DNA from: Sphingomonas oligoaromativorans | GTDB lineage: Bacteria > Pseudomonadota > Alphaproteobacteria > Sphingomonadales > Sphingomonadaceae | Direction of reading: 5' to 3' | Assembly: GCF_011762195.1 (NCBI RefSeq) | Contig: NZ_JAASQK010000014.1 | Location: 1-41,467, forward strand | DNA: 41,467 nt | Shown here: positions 19,597-27,036 of the stretch, in pieces | How positions within the stretch are numbered: position 1 is the first letter of the stretch | How the letters are laid out: each line of letters begins with the position of its first letter | Made by a program: the position numbers and the translations under genes | Notes under the pieces: model-generated | What the model saw: the letters and a program-made list of their open reading frames with translations, nothing else | Told to the model about the DNA's origin: nothing | Databases searched by the model: none

Positions 19597-19641
19597 CCTA
19601 ATCGCTCTTCACGGGTGAAACAGCCGCGACCAAGGTCGTAA
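19597..19641 (-). promoter_or_regulatory. Promoter motif of GH55-like copy 1
   Basis: A dyad CGAC-CAAG-GTCG (19627-19638) sits inside a 22-base block (19620-19641) shared with one mismatch with the region before copy 2. On the minus strand, 16 bases after the block ends in CTGT, GATTAGG follows as a -10-like element. The same block-N16-GATTA layout occurs at 24346-24389. An activator site next to a weak -35 is likely. Confidence 0.55.
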
Positions 19642-19664
19642 TTGGCAAGCGTGTCGAATCCGCT

Positions 19665-19678
19665 TGATAACGTTGTCG
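19665..19678. promoter_or_regulatory. LacI/GalR-type operator-like site
   Basis: TGATAACGTTGTCG is a near-palindrome centred on AACGTT, the usual core of LacI/GalR-family sugar-repressor operators. It lies between the divergent fusion gene and gluconokinase gene. No LacI-family gene is present in this window, so the regulator would be encoded elsewhere. Confidence 0.45.
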
Positions 19679-19754
19679 GTTTTCCCCGACTGGCGGCCTG
19701 GCGAAAGCTGGGCCGCATTTTTTCAGGGTCTTAGCGAACACAAAGGGAAGAGAC

Positions 19755-20303
19755 GTGCAGACGCAATCCGACACGGCCGGTTTCGGGCCGAGGGCGATCA
19801 TCGTCATGGGCGTCAGCGGCAGTGGCAAGTCGACGCTCGGAGCGGAGCTGGCGCGCGCGCTGGGCTGCCGCTTCCTGGAGGGCGATTCGTTCCACGACGC
19901 AGCCGCCGTCGCCAAGATGCGCGCCGGCATCCCCCTCGACGACGCCGATCGCTGGCCATGGCTGGACCGGCTCGGCGCCGGCATCCGCGAGGCGGTGCTG
20001 GCGGACGGGCTGGCGGTGGCGGCCTGCTCGGCGCTCAAGCACAGCTATCGCGCGCGCCTGGCCGCGGCGGTGGGCGTGCCGGCCGCCTTCATCCTGCCCG
20101 AGACGAGCCGGGAGGAGCTGGTCCACCGGATGAACAACCGGCCGGGCCATTACATGCCGGCGAGCCTGCTCGACAGCCAGCTCGCCACGCTGGAGCAGCC
20201 GGAGGCGGAGGAACCCGTCCTCGTGCTCGACGGCGCGCGCCCGCTCGATCAACTGCGCGAGGCCAGCCTCGACTGGCTGCGCCGGGCCGACACGCCACGC
20301 TGA
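19755..20303 (+). CDS. gntK: Gluconokinase
   Basis: 182-residue kinase that phosphorylates D-gluconate to 6-phosphogluconate with ATP, feeding the Entner-Doudoroff pathway. The Walker A motif GVSGSGKST is followed by the GntK signature LEGDSFH, then GIPLDDADRWPWL, CSALKHSYR and NNRPGHYMPASLLDSQLATLE, all typical of the GntK/IdnK family. The GTG start at 19755 follows AGGGAAGAG. It is divergent from the GH55-like gene and 32 bases upstream of a secreted esterase, forming a short operon. It links the extracellular enzymes to gluconate metabolism. Confidence 0.94.
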   Translation: MQTQSDTAGFGPRAIIVMGVSGSGKSTLGAELARALGCRFLEGDSFHDAAAVAKMRAGIPLDDADRWPWLDRLGAGIREAVLADGLAVAACSALKHSYRARLAAAVGVPAAFILPETSREELVHRMNNRPGHYMPASLLDSQLATLEQPEAEEPVLVLDGARPLDQLREASLDWLRRADTPR

Positions 20304-20335
20304 CCTTCCCAAGCCATCCGACAGGGAGCCCGCCC

Positions 20336-21193
20336 ATGACCTTCCGCCGTCCCCTCCTCGCCCTTCTGCTGGCCTGTGCGGGGCCGGTCCATGCGGCGCC
20401 GGCGCCCGAGGACGCCGCCATCCCGATCTGGCCCCACGGCGCGCCCGGATCGGAGCGCCACGCCGGCGAGGCGGAGCGGCTGGAGGGCGGCGCCTATGTC
20501 CACAACGTCCACAACCCCTCGCTGACCGTCTTCCGCGCCGATCCGAAGCACGCCAACGGCGCGGCGATCATCGTCGTCCCCGGCGGCGGGCACCGGATGC
20601 TCGTCTTCCAGAACGAGGGCGTGGTGCCGGCCAAGGCGCTCAACCGCTACGGCGTCACCAGCTTCGTGCTGAAATACCGGCTCGCGCGTGAGCCGGGCTC
20701 CACCTACACGATCGAGGGCGACGCCGCCGCCGATGCCCGCCGCGCGATCCGCTGGGTGCGCGCGCACGCCGCCGACTATGGCGTCGATCCGCACCGCATC
20801 GGCATCATGGGCTTTTCGGCGGGCGGCGAGCTGGTGTCGCTGGTGGCGGACAACCCCGCGCCCGCCACCGACGCCATCGACCGCGAGAGCGCGCGGCCCG
20901 ACTTTCAGGTGCTGATCTATCCGGGGCCGCTCGGCACGCCGGGCAAGGCCGTGGCCGGGGCGCCGCCCGCCTTCATCGCGGCGGGCTCGATCGACCCATG
21001 CTGCGCGACGCCCGCGCTCGCGCTCTACGACCAGCTCCGCCATGCGGGCGTGTCGGCGGAGCTGCACATGTTCGCGGACACCGACCATGGCTTCAACCTC
21101 GCGATGCACTCCGAGCGCATCTCGATCCAGCACTGGCCCGATCGGCTCGACGACTGGCTGAGCGACGAGGGTTTTCTGATCCCTCGGCGCTAG
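20336..21193 (+). CDS. Secreted alpha/beta hydrolase (acetylesterase-like)
   Basis: 285 residues with an N-terminal signal peptide (TFRRPLLALLLACAGPVHA). The hydrolase core has the oxyanion-hole motif VVPGGGH, the nucleophile elbow GFSAGGE, and a C-terminal DTDHGFN supplying His; an Asp is expected near AAGSIDPCC. This pattern matches the exported BD-FAE/acetyl-xylan-esterase-like group, which removes acetyl or other acyl groups from polysaccharides. Its place behind gntK and beside two GH55-like genes suggests it deacylates the same glycan. It ends convergent with copy 2. Substrate is not known. Confidence 0.85.
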   Translation: MTFRRPLLALLLACAGPVHAAPAPEDAAIPIWPHGAPGSERHAGEAERLEGGAYVHNVHNPSLTVFRADPKHANGAAIIVVPGGGHRMLVFQNEGVVPAKALNRYGVTSFVLKYRLAREPGSTYTIEGDAAADARRAIRWVRAHAADYGVDPHRIGIMGFSAGGELVSLVADNPAPATDAIDRESARPDFQVLIYPGPLGTPGKAVAGAPPAFIAAGSIDPCCATPALALYDQLRHAGVSAELHMFADTDHGFNLAMHSERISIQHWPDRLDDWLSDEGFLIPRR

Positions 21194-21236
21194 CCGGTGC
21201 CCCTCGGGGGCCGCCCGTTGCCCTCGAACCTGATCG

Positions 21237-21261
21237 TCACCCCGGCGAAGGCCGGGGTCCA
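21237..21261. repeat. Short GC-rich palindromic intergenic element
   Basis: CCCCGGC-GAA-GGCCGGGG within TCACCCCGGCGAAGGCCGGG and the following bases TCCA. This resembles a dispersed intergenic palindrome common in sphingomonad and related genomes (from memory). It lies between two convergent genes and may also act as a bidirectional terminator. Only one copy is in this window. Confidence 0.45.
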
Positions 21262-21298
21262 GAGCCCCGGTCGCATCGCCTGACGTTCGTAAACGGGA

Positions 21299-24200
21299 TC
21301 AGGGCTTGGCCGCGTAGAGCGCATGGTGGGTCAGGATGAAGAGCGTCCTGCCCCCCTCGCCGCCGAAGACGATCTGGATCGGCCGCTCGGGCACCATGAT
21401 CCGGCCCAGCTCCTTGCCGTCGGCCGCGTAGACGAACACCTCGCCGTTCAGCACATAGACGCGGCCGTCCGGTCCCTGCGCGACGCCTTCGCCACCACGG
21501 TTCGCGAAAGGCTTGAGATCGGTGAGCTGCCCGGCCGCGCCGACAAGCGCGCTGTAGGTGCGATCCTCCGAGCCGTTGACGACATAGGCCCGCTCGCCCG
21601 CCTTCGCCGTCACGAAGCCATAGCTGTCCAGCGTGTCGGAGAAGCGCCAGCCGAGATGGTTGCCCGGCCCCTGCTGATAGACGCGGAAGGCCGGAAGCGC
21701 GAGGCTGCCGTCCGGCGAGACATATTCGCGCGTCTTCGCCGTGCCGGCATCGCGGACATACATCTCGTGCAGCGTGGTGAAACGCATCGTCTTCGGATCG
21801 AGCTGATCCCTGAACTCGCCATTCACCCAGGTGTTGACGGGAAGCGCGATGCTGGCCCCCGGATGCTGGCCCACCGGCGTCGGCTGGATCAGCCTGATCG
21901 GATCGGTGGTGCCCGGCTTGAAGCTGTAGACCGTCGCCTCGGGGCCATCCGAGGACAGCACCATCAGATTGCCGGACTTGTCGAAGGCGAGGTTGACCGG
22001 ATCGAGCGGCGCGTCGCGCTCGATCGAGAGCCCTTCCTTCTCAGCCCAGCCATAGATGCGCTGGAAGCGGTGATCGACGAAGTAGAGCTTGCCGGATGCG
22101 TCCACCGCCGCGCCGGAGATCGAGTAGAAGCCGTCCTCCAGCTTCTGAACCGGGGCCAGCGAGGCCGGCGCCGCCGCCACCGGATCGGCCGGCACGTCGA
22201 AGCTGGCGAACTCGCGCTGACGCACCGCCAGCTTGTGGGTCATGTCGAGGATCGTGTTCTCATACGGGAACTTGCTCACCCGCAAATATGTCCCGCAGCC
22301 ATTGGCGTCGCAGGTGGAGAAGCCGCTCTCGGCATTCACATGCACGTTGCGGAAGCGGATGTCCGACGAGTTGAACAGCCGCGCCGCCGTCAGCGCCGGC
22401 TTCACACTGCGCGTCACGCGATAGGCGTGGTAATTGGCGAACAGGATGTTGCGCGAGTTGCGCACCTCGATCGAGACGGTGTCCTGGCTCTCGCCGGCCT
22501 CCTCCTCGGTCTGAGGGGCGAGGAACTCCCAATTCTCCACGCCGTCGAGCACGATCTCGTTGCGGACGTGATGCTCGACCGACAGCTCGTAGACATGGCC
22601 GGGCGTCTTCGTGTTGGAGACCAGCATACCCGACTGGGCATAGGTGTCCGGGCTCCACACATTGGCGAAGGTGCCGCCGCCGCCGTCGGTCACCCAGATG
22701 CTCGGATGCTGCCCGTCCCAGCGCTTGGCGGGGTCGGCATCGGCGGAGTGGGTGGCGTCATAGGGATCGAAGCGATGGCCGTCGGCGGTGATCGTGCCGT
22801 GGCCGCCCTCGATCTTCACGTCATCGACCAGCGAGTGTTCGCCCGCGCGCCAGATCAGCGCGCTCGCCCGCGGGTTCACGCCGCCGGTGAACAGGCCGAG
22901 GCCCGTGACGATGTTAGTGCCGCCCTGCGGCGCCTCGACCAGCGCCTTGGCCGCGCCGACGCCCGCATAAGCCGGTGTCTTCTCGGCCAGCACGATCTGG
23001 GTGCGGCTCGGGTGGAGGCCGATGAGGACGGTATCCGGCTTCAGCTTCAGCGTGTCGGAGACGACATAATGTCCCATCGGGAAATAGAGCACGCGATGGC
23101 TGGCGATCGCCTGCTGGATCGCGGCGGTGTCGTCGGTGGTGCCGTCGCCTCTGGCGCCCAAGTCCTTGACGCTGGTCCACTCGGAAATGGGCGGGAGCTC
23201 ACGGATCGCAGGTGTCCGGGCCGCGGGAAGCGAGGAGAGCGGCTCCGCCTCCATCTTGGTCGCGAACGTCCCGGCATCGCCGAAGCCCACAAGCTTCAGG
23301 CCATAGTCGAACGCCTTGACCCGATAGGCCGCGCCCGACCCCGCCACCGTCTTGCCCGTATCCGGGAAGCGCGCGAAGGTCGGCGTCCTGCTCGCCAGCG
23401 CATTCTCGAAGCCGATCTGGGTATAGGCGTTGCCCTCGTTCGAGATGACGACACCCGCCTTCGAGACATTCTCGAAGCGGACATCCTTGCCCCACAGCCA
23501 GTCGCCATAGCCCTGATCGATATCGATCCCGACGGGCGTGTCGCTGATGCGGACATTGACCAGGGTCAGCCCTGCCTCATGCTCACGGATCGCCGCCTCG
23601 CGCTGGCCGTCGAACGAGCTGTCGATCAGCGTGAACTGCCATGCCGGCGAGGTCTTCTCGGTCAGGATGCCGTAGCGGCCGCCATGGAAATGCACGTCCT
23701 CCATCTCGTTGCCGACCTGATAGAGCCCCGCGAGGCCCGATCCGATCCGCATGTCCACATGGCTCAGATAGGCGTGCTGCGCCGCATGGAAGCGCACCGC
23801 CGTCGCCGCCGGATTGCCCGCGCCGATCTCGAAATCCACGTTGGAGAGCGCGCCGTAGAAGGAGCCCGAATTGGCATCCGACACCTTGTCGCTGAACGGC
23901 ACGCTCCCGAGCGGCGGCACGGCCACCTTATGCCCCGGCAGGAAGCCCGGCCCGCCGGTGAACATCATCATCGTGGCGATGCCCTTGCCGAAGCCCGGCG
24001 TGCGGTCGCCCAGCAGGATCACCGGCCGCGTCGCGCCGACGCCGAAGATGCGCACCGCCGGCGGCACCAGCAGGCTGCGCGTGATGCGGTAACGGCCGGA
24101 CGGCAGGAAGACGATCCCGCCCGCGCCCTTGTTCGCCGCCGTGTCGATCGCCTTCTGGATCGCGGCGCTGTCGTCGGCCTTGCCGTCGCCGGCGCCCTGC

Positions 24201-24313
24201 ACGGTGACCGCGCCCGGCTCGGCCGGCGCCACCGCGAAGACCGAGGGCGAGGCCGCCAGCGCGGCCGACGAGGTGGAGAGAAGCAACGCGGCCGCGACCA
24301 GCTTGAGGTTCAT
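21299..24313 (-). CDS. GH55-like double beta-helix protein fused to a gluconolactonase-like propeller (copy 2)
   Basis: 1004-residue paralogue of the protein encoded at 16520-19513, with the same order: signal peptide (NLKLVAAALLLSTSSAALA), first beta-helix (DGKADDSAAIQKAIDTAANK), second beta-helix (DGTTDDTAAIQQAIASH), GH55-like YELSVEHHVRNE and APQTEEE, and C-terminal propeller to HHALYAAKP. Much of the two proteins is identical; differences concentrate in the signal peptide, residues about 100-150 (PGFLPGHKVAVPPLGSVPF replaces a different segment) and a loop insertion DPYDATHSADADPAKRWDG. It has its own promoter motif and follows the gntP-gntR operon. It may act on a related linkage or oligomer size. 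Confidence 0.8.
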   Translation of the reverse strand: MNLKLVAAALLLSTSSAALAASPSVFAVAPAEPGAVTVQGAGDGKADDSAAIQKAIDTAANKGAGGIVFLPSGRYRITRSLLVPPAVRIFGVGATRPVILLGDRTPGFGKGIATMMMFTGGPGFLPGHKVAVPPLGSVPFSDKVSDANSGSFYGALSNVDFEIGAGNPAATAVRFHAAQHAYLSHVDMRIGSGLAGLYQVGNEMEDVHFHGGRYGILTEKTSPAWQFTLIDSSFDGQREAAIREHEAGLTLVNVRISDTPVGIDIDQGYGDWLWGKDVRFENVSKAGVVISNEGNAYTQIGFENALASRTPTFARFPDTGKTVAGSGAAYRVKAFDYGLKLVGFGDAGTFATKMEAEPLSSLPAARTPAIRELPPISEWTSVKDLGARGDGTTDDTAAIQQAIASHRVLYFPMGHYVVSDTLKLKPDTVLIGLHPSRTQIVLAEKTPAYAGVGAAKALVEAPQGGTNIVTGLGLFTGGVNPRASALIWRAGEHSLVDDVKIEGGHGTITADGHRFDPYDATHSADADPAKRWDGQHPSIWVTDGGGGTFANVWSPDTYAQSGMLVSNTKTPGHVYELSVEHHVRNEIVLDGVENWEFLAPQTEEEAGESQDTVSIEVRNSRNILFANYHAYRVTRSVKPALTAARLFNSSDIRFRNVHVNAESGFSTCDANGCGTYLRVSKFPYENTILDMTHKLAVRQREFASFDVPADPVAAAPASLAPVQKLEDGFYSISGAAVDASGKLYFVDHRFQRIYGWAEKEGLSIERDAPLDPVNLAFDKSGNLMVLSSDGPEATVYSFKPGTTDPIRLIQPTPVGQHPGASIALPVNTWVNGEFRDQLDPKTMRFTTLHEMYVRDAGTAKTREYVSPDGSLALPAFRVYQQGPGNHLGWRFSDTLDSYGFVTAKAGERAYVVNGSEDRTYSALVGAAGQLTDLKPFANRGGEGVAQGPDGRVYVLNGEVFVYAADGKELGRIMVPERPIQIVFGGEGGRTLFILTHHALYAAKP

Positions 24314-24345
24314 GCTTTGCGCCTTATCAAGGGGATAGTGGGGCG

Positions 24346-24389
24346 ATAATCAGGATCGCAGGCCCGGACAGCCGCGACCAAAGTCGTAA
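24346..24389 (-). promoter_or_regulatory. Promoter motif of GH55-like copy 2
   Basis: Dyad CGAC-CAAA-GTCG at 24375-24386 in the 22-base block 24368-24389, then 16 bases, then GATTAT (complement of 24346-24351), 33 bases before the ATG. Sequence and spacing match the element before copy 1. Confidence 0.55.
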
Positions 24390-24393
24390 AGCT

Positions 24394-25071
24394 CTATGGC
24401 ATCAGCCGCTTGCGCCCCTGCGAAAGGTGCCAGCGCATCGCCAGCGCCGCCCCTTCCGCATCCTGCGCACGGATCGCGTCGACGATCATCTCATGCTCGG
24501 AGATCATCGCCTCGATGGCGGCCGGCGGCCGCGAGCGGGAGATGTCGACGCCGGCCTTGAGGATGCGGTCCACATCGTCATGGAGATGATCGAAGGTCGC
24601 GAGGAAGGCGGGGTTCGACGTCGCCAGCGCGATCGCGCGGTGCAGCCCCCAGTCCTCGTCATGCGCCGGGCCGCTGGAGAGGAGCGCCGTCCGCAGCCCG
24701 GCCAGCGCGCGCTCGATCTCGCCCATCTGCTCGGACGAGCGGCGCATCGCCGCCAGCCGCGCCGCCTCCGCCTCCAGCACGAAGCGCACCTCATAGGTGC
24801 CGAGCGTCGCCGACAGGTCCGACATCGGCATGTGCGCGCCCAGCCGCTCGGACGGGCGGCGCTTCACATAGGAGCCGGCGCCGCGCCGCGCCTCGGTGAT
24901 CCCGTCCGACGCCAGCCGGACGAGCGCCTCGCGCACCACCGTACGCGATATGCCGAAGGTCTGCGCGAGCTGCGCCTCGGACGGCAGGCGGTCGCCGATC
25001 TGGAGGCCGTCCTCGTTGATGATCGCGACGATGCGCGTATAGGCCCGGTCGGCCAGCCGCCCCTCGCTCAT
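24394..25071 (-). CDS. GntR family regulator, FadR subfamily
   Basis: 225 residues. The N-terminal winged helix reads LQIGDRLPSEAQLAQTFGIS, then RTVVREALVRLASDGITEAR, as in all GntR proteins. The C-terminal FCD all-helical domain holds probable metal or ligand residues: EVRFVLEAEAARLAA, DEDWGLHRAIALATSNP, and the late His in ISEHEMIVDAIRAQD and RWHLSQ. This layout fits FadR-type sensors of sugar acids. Its start overlaps the gntP stop (ATGA), so both are one operon. It probably represses gntP, and perhaps other genes here, until gluconate or a related acid binds. Confidence 0.92.
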   Translation of the reverse strand: MSEGRLADRAYTRIVAIINEDGLQIGDRLPSEAQLAQTFGISRTVVREALVRLASDGITEARRGAGSYVKRRPSERLGAHMPMSDLSATLGTYEVRFVLEAEAARLAAMRRSSEQMGEIERALAGLRTALLSSGPAHDEDWGLHRAIALATSNPAFLATFDHLHDDVDRILKAGVDISRSRPPAAIEAMISEHEMIVDAIRAQDAEGAALAMRWHLSQGRKRLMP

Positions 25072-26420
25072 GCCAGCACCTGGCTGACGATCAGGATGAA
25101 GATCAGGCCCAGCACCGACACCGCCGTCTCCATGACGGACCATGTGCGGAACGTGTCCGCCGTGCTGGTGCCGACATAGCTCTTCACCAGCCAGAAGCCC
25201 GGATCGTTGACGTGCGAGAAGAAGATCGAGCCCGCGCCGATCGCCAGCACCAGCCATTCGGGCGAGACGCCGGTCGTCGCCGCCACGCCGGACATGATGC
25301 CCGCCGTCGTGATCGTCGCCACCGTCGCCGAGCCGGTCGCCAGACGGACGCCGACGGCGACCATCCATGCCAGCAGGATCGGCGAGAGGCCGCCCGTCTC
25401 GGCCCAGCGGGCGAGCAGCGTCGAGAGGCCGGCGGTGACCAGCACCTGCTTCAGCGCCCCGCCCGCGCCGATGGCGAGCAGGATCGCGCCGGCGGGCTTC
25501 ATCGTCTCGGTCCAGATCCGCTCCTGCACTGAGGCGACCATCATCCGCCGCCCGAACAGCAGCGGCAGCGCCAGGAGGTTGGTGACGAGCAGCGCCAGCA
25601 CCGGATGGCCCCAGGCGCTGAGCCCGCCCAGCCGCCCGCTGAGCGAGGCCGGCAGCAGCGGCAGCACCTGCGCGCTCGCGATCAGCACCACCGGCATCAG
25701 CAGCACCAGCAGCGAGAGCCAGAGGTTGGGCGCCGTCGCCTCCGTCTCGGGTGCCTCGATGACGGCGTCGGAAAGCGTGATACCGCGTGTCGTGAAGCGG
25801 CTGAGGACGGGGCCGGAGAGGATCGCGGTCGGGATCGCCACGATCAGGCCGTAGACGATCGTCCGGCCGAGATCGGCGCCCAGCGTGTTGACCGCGAGCA
25901 GCGGGCCGGGATGCGGCGGCACCAGCGCATGGAGCACCGAGAGGCCCGCCAGCGCCGGCATGACCAGCCGCAGCTTCGCCGCATCGCGCGAGCGCGCGGC
26001 CTCCGGCAGGCTCGCCGCCACCGCCATGGTGATCGGCAGCAGCAGCACCAGCCCGGTCTCGAAGAACAGCGGCAGGCCGATCACCATCGCCGCGAGCAGG
26101 CTCAACCAGGGCGCGCCGCGGTCCCCGGTCAGGCGCAGCACGGCGTGCGCCAGCGACGAGGCGCCGTTGGAGAGTTGCAGCATGGCGCCGAGCGACAGGC
26201 CGAGCGCCACGACGAGCCCGGTGCCGCCGAGGATGTCGCCGACGCCCTTCTCCACCGCCTTGGCGGCGTCGACGGTCGGGATGCCGGCGAGCAGGCCGAC
26301 GGTGAAGGCGCCGCAGAGCAGGCCGACGAAGGGATGCAGTCGCCCCTTGACGATCAGGCCGACCGCCAGCGCGATGCCGACAATGGCGGAAACGATCAGC
26401 CGCGCGTCCTCGGCCGTCAT
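25068..26420 (-). CDS. gntP: GntP family gluconate:H+ symporter
   Basis: 450-residue inner-membrane permease with about 12-14 helices. GntP features are LHPFVGLLCGAFTVGLLAG near the N-terminus, GLPLFFETGLVLLLPI, ALVPPHPGPLLA, LLAIGAGGALKQVLVTAGL, LATGSATVATITTAGI and FFSHVNDPGFWLVK near the C-terminus. These are highly characteristic of gluconate/idonate importers. The ATG at 26420 is chosen over an upstream in-frame start because GGAGG precedes it and the product then has the normal family length. It should import gluconate released in the periplasm for GntK. Confidence 0.95.
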   Translation of the reverse strand: MTAEDARLIVSAIVGIALAVGLIVKGRLHPFVGLLCGAFTVGLLAGIPTVDAAKAVEKGVGDILGGTGLVVALGLSLGAMLQLSNGASSLAHAVLRLTGDRGAPWLSLLAAMVIGLPLFFETGLVLLLPITMAVAASLPEAARSRDAAKLRLVMPALAGLSVLHALVPPHPGPLLAVNTLGADLGRTIVYGLIVAIPTAILSGPVLSRFTTRGITLSDAVIEAPETEATAPNLWLSLLVLLMPVVLIASAQVLPLLPASLSGRLGGLSAWGHPVLALLVTNLLALPLLFGRRMMVASVQERIWTETMKPAGAILLAIGAGGALKQVLVTAGLSTLLARWAETGGLSPILLAWMVAVGVRLATGSATVATITTAGIMSGVAATTGVSPEWLVLAIGAGSIFFSHVNDPGFWLVKSYVGTSTADTFRTWSVMETAVSVLGLIFILIVSQVLA

Positions 26421-26534
26421 CGGCGCGCCTCCGCGCCCTGCCGGCCCTTCGCCGCCGCGCCGCTCCACATGCCCCTCATCGCCCTCTCCAGACCTTGCGC
26501 GGGTGATTTTTCCCGCATTCTTGATCGATGTGAC

Positions 26535-26545
26535 CTGTATGACAG
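26535..26545. promoter_or_regulatory. Candidate GntR/FadR operator upstream of gntP
   Basis: CTGT-ATG-ACAG is a perfect inverted repeat with a 3-base centre, the shape of FadR-subfamily GntR operators. It lies 115 bases before the gntP start, inside the 315-base intergenic stretch 26421-26735, in which I see no other feature. Autoregulation by the GntR protein of the operon is likely. Confidence 0.5.
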
Positions 26546-26735
26546 CTTTTCAGTCTGTCGCCACAGCAAAATGGCGGATTGACGGGATACCCATTTCGAA
26601 CATAGCCTAAACCTGTCCAACCGATTCAGCCCCATGGGTGAGAATCGGACGCAGGAAGAGGCCGGACAACGGCTCGAGGATCAAGGCGCGGCTCGCCAGC
26701 GAGGCCGGATCGCCAAGGGAAGATGAGAGGGTGTC

Positions 26736-27011
26736 ATGGACAGGATCGCCATAGCGCAGAATCACGCCGCGGAACCGGACGAGAGCGCCGTCAGGCTGAC
26801 GCCGACGCAGTTCAAGGTGATGCAGGGCGTCCATTCCGGCCTGCTCAACAAGCAGATCGCCTTCGATCTCGGCATCGCCGAGGCGACGGTGAAGGCGCAC
26901 ATGACGGCGCTGATGCGCAAGCTCAACGTCCGCAACCGCACCCAGCTCGCCATCGCCGCGCAGGCCTTCCGGCAGGGCGACCGGGAGCCCCGCTCCGCGC
27001 TGGTGGCCTGA
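26736..27011 (+). CDS. Stand-alone LuxR/GerE-type HTH protein
   Basis: 91 residues consisting almost only of a GerE helix-turn-helix: LTPTQFKVMQGVHSGLLNKQ, then IAFDLGIAEATVKAHMTALMRKLNVRNRTQLA. This is the C-terminal output domain of NarL/FixJ response regulators, here without a receiver. A good GAGAGGG site 5 bases before the ATG suggests it is expressed as is. The usual 'LTxRE' becomes LTPTQ, a change seen in divergent members. It could be a single-domain regulator or the remnant of a full response regulator. Confidence 0.8.
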   Translation: MDRIAIAQNHAAEPDESAVRLTPTQFKVMQGVHSGLLNKQIAFDLGIAEATVKAHMTALMRKLNVRNRTQLAIAAQAFRQGDREPRSALVA

Positions 27012-27036
27012 CGGGCGGCCGCGAGCCGCCTGCGCT

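Noticed and set aside
21194-21298. CRISPR-like or tandem repeat in the gap between esterase and fusion copy 2
   Set aside because: Only one palindromic unit occurs, with no regularly spaced second copy. No CRISPR array was seen anywhere in the window.
16409-24349. Two plus-strand open frames of about 1000 codons opposite the fusion genes
   Set aside because: Both mirror the minus-strand genes, lack recognisable domains and have the His/Arg/Asp-rich composition of antisense shadows. Their similarity to each other simply reflects the paralogy.
26421-26468. 16-residue N-terminal extension of GntP
   Set aside because: Gly/Arg-rich and unlike the family; the ATG at 26420 has a good GGAGG site and gives normal length.
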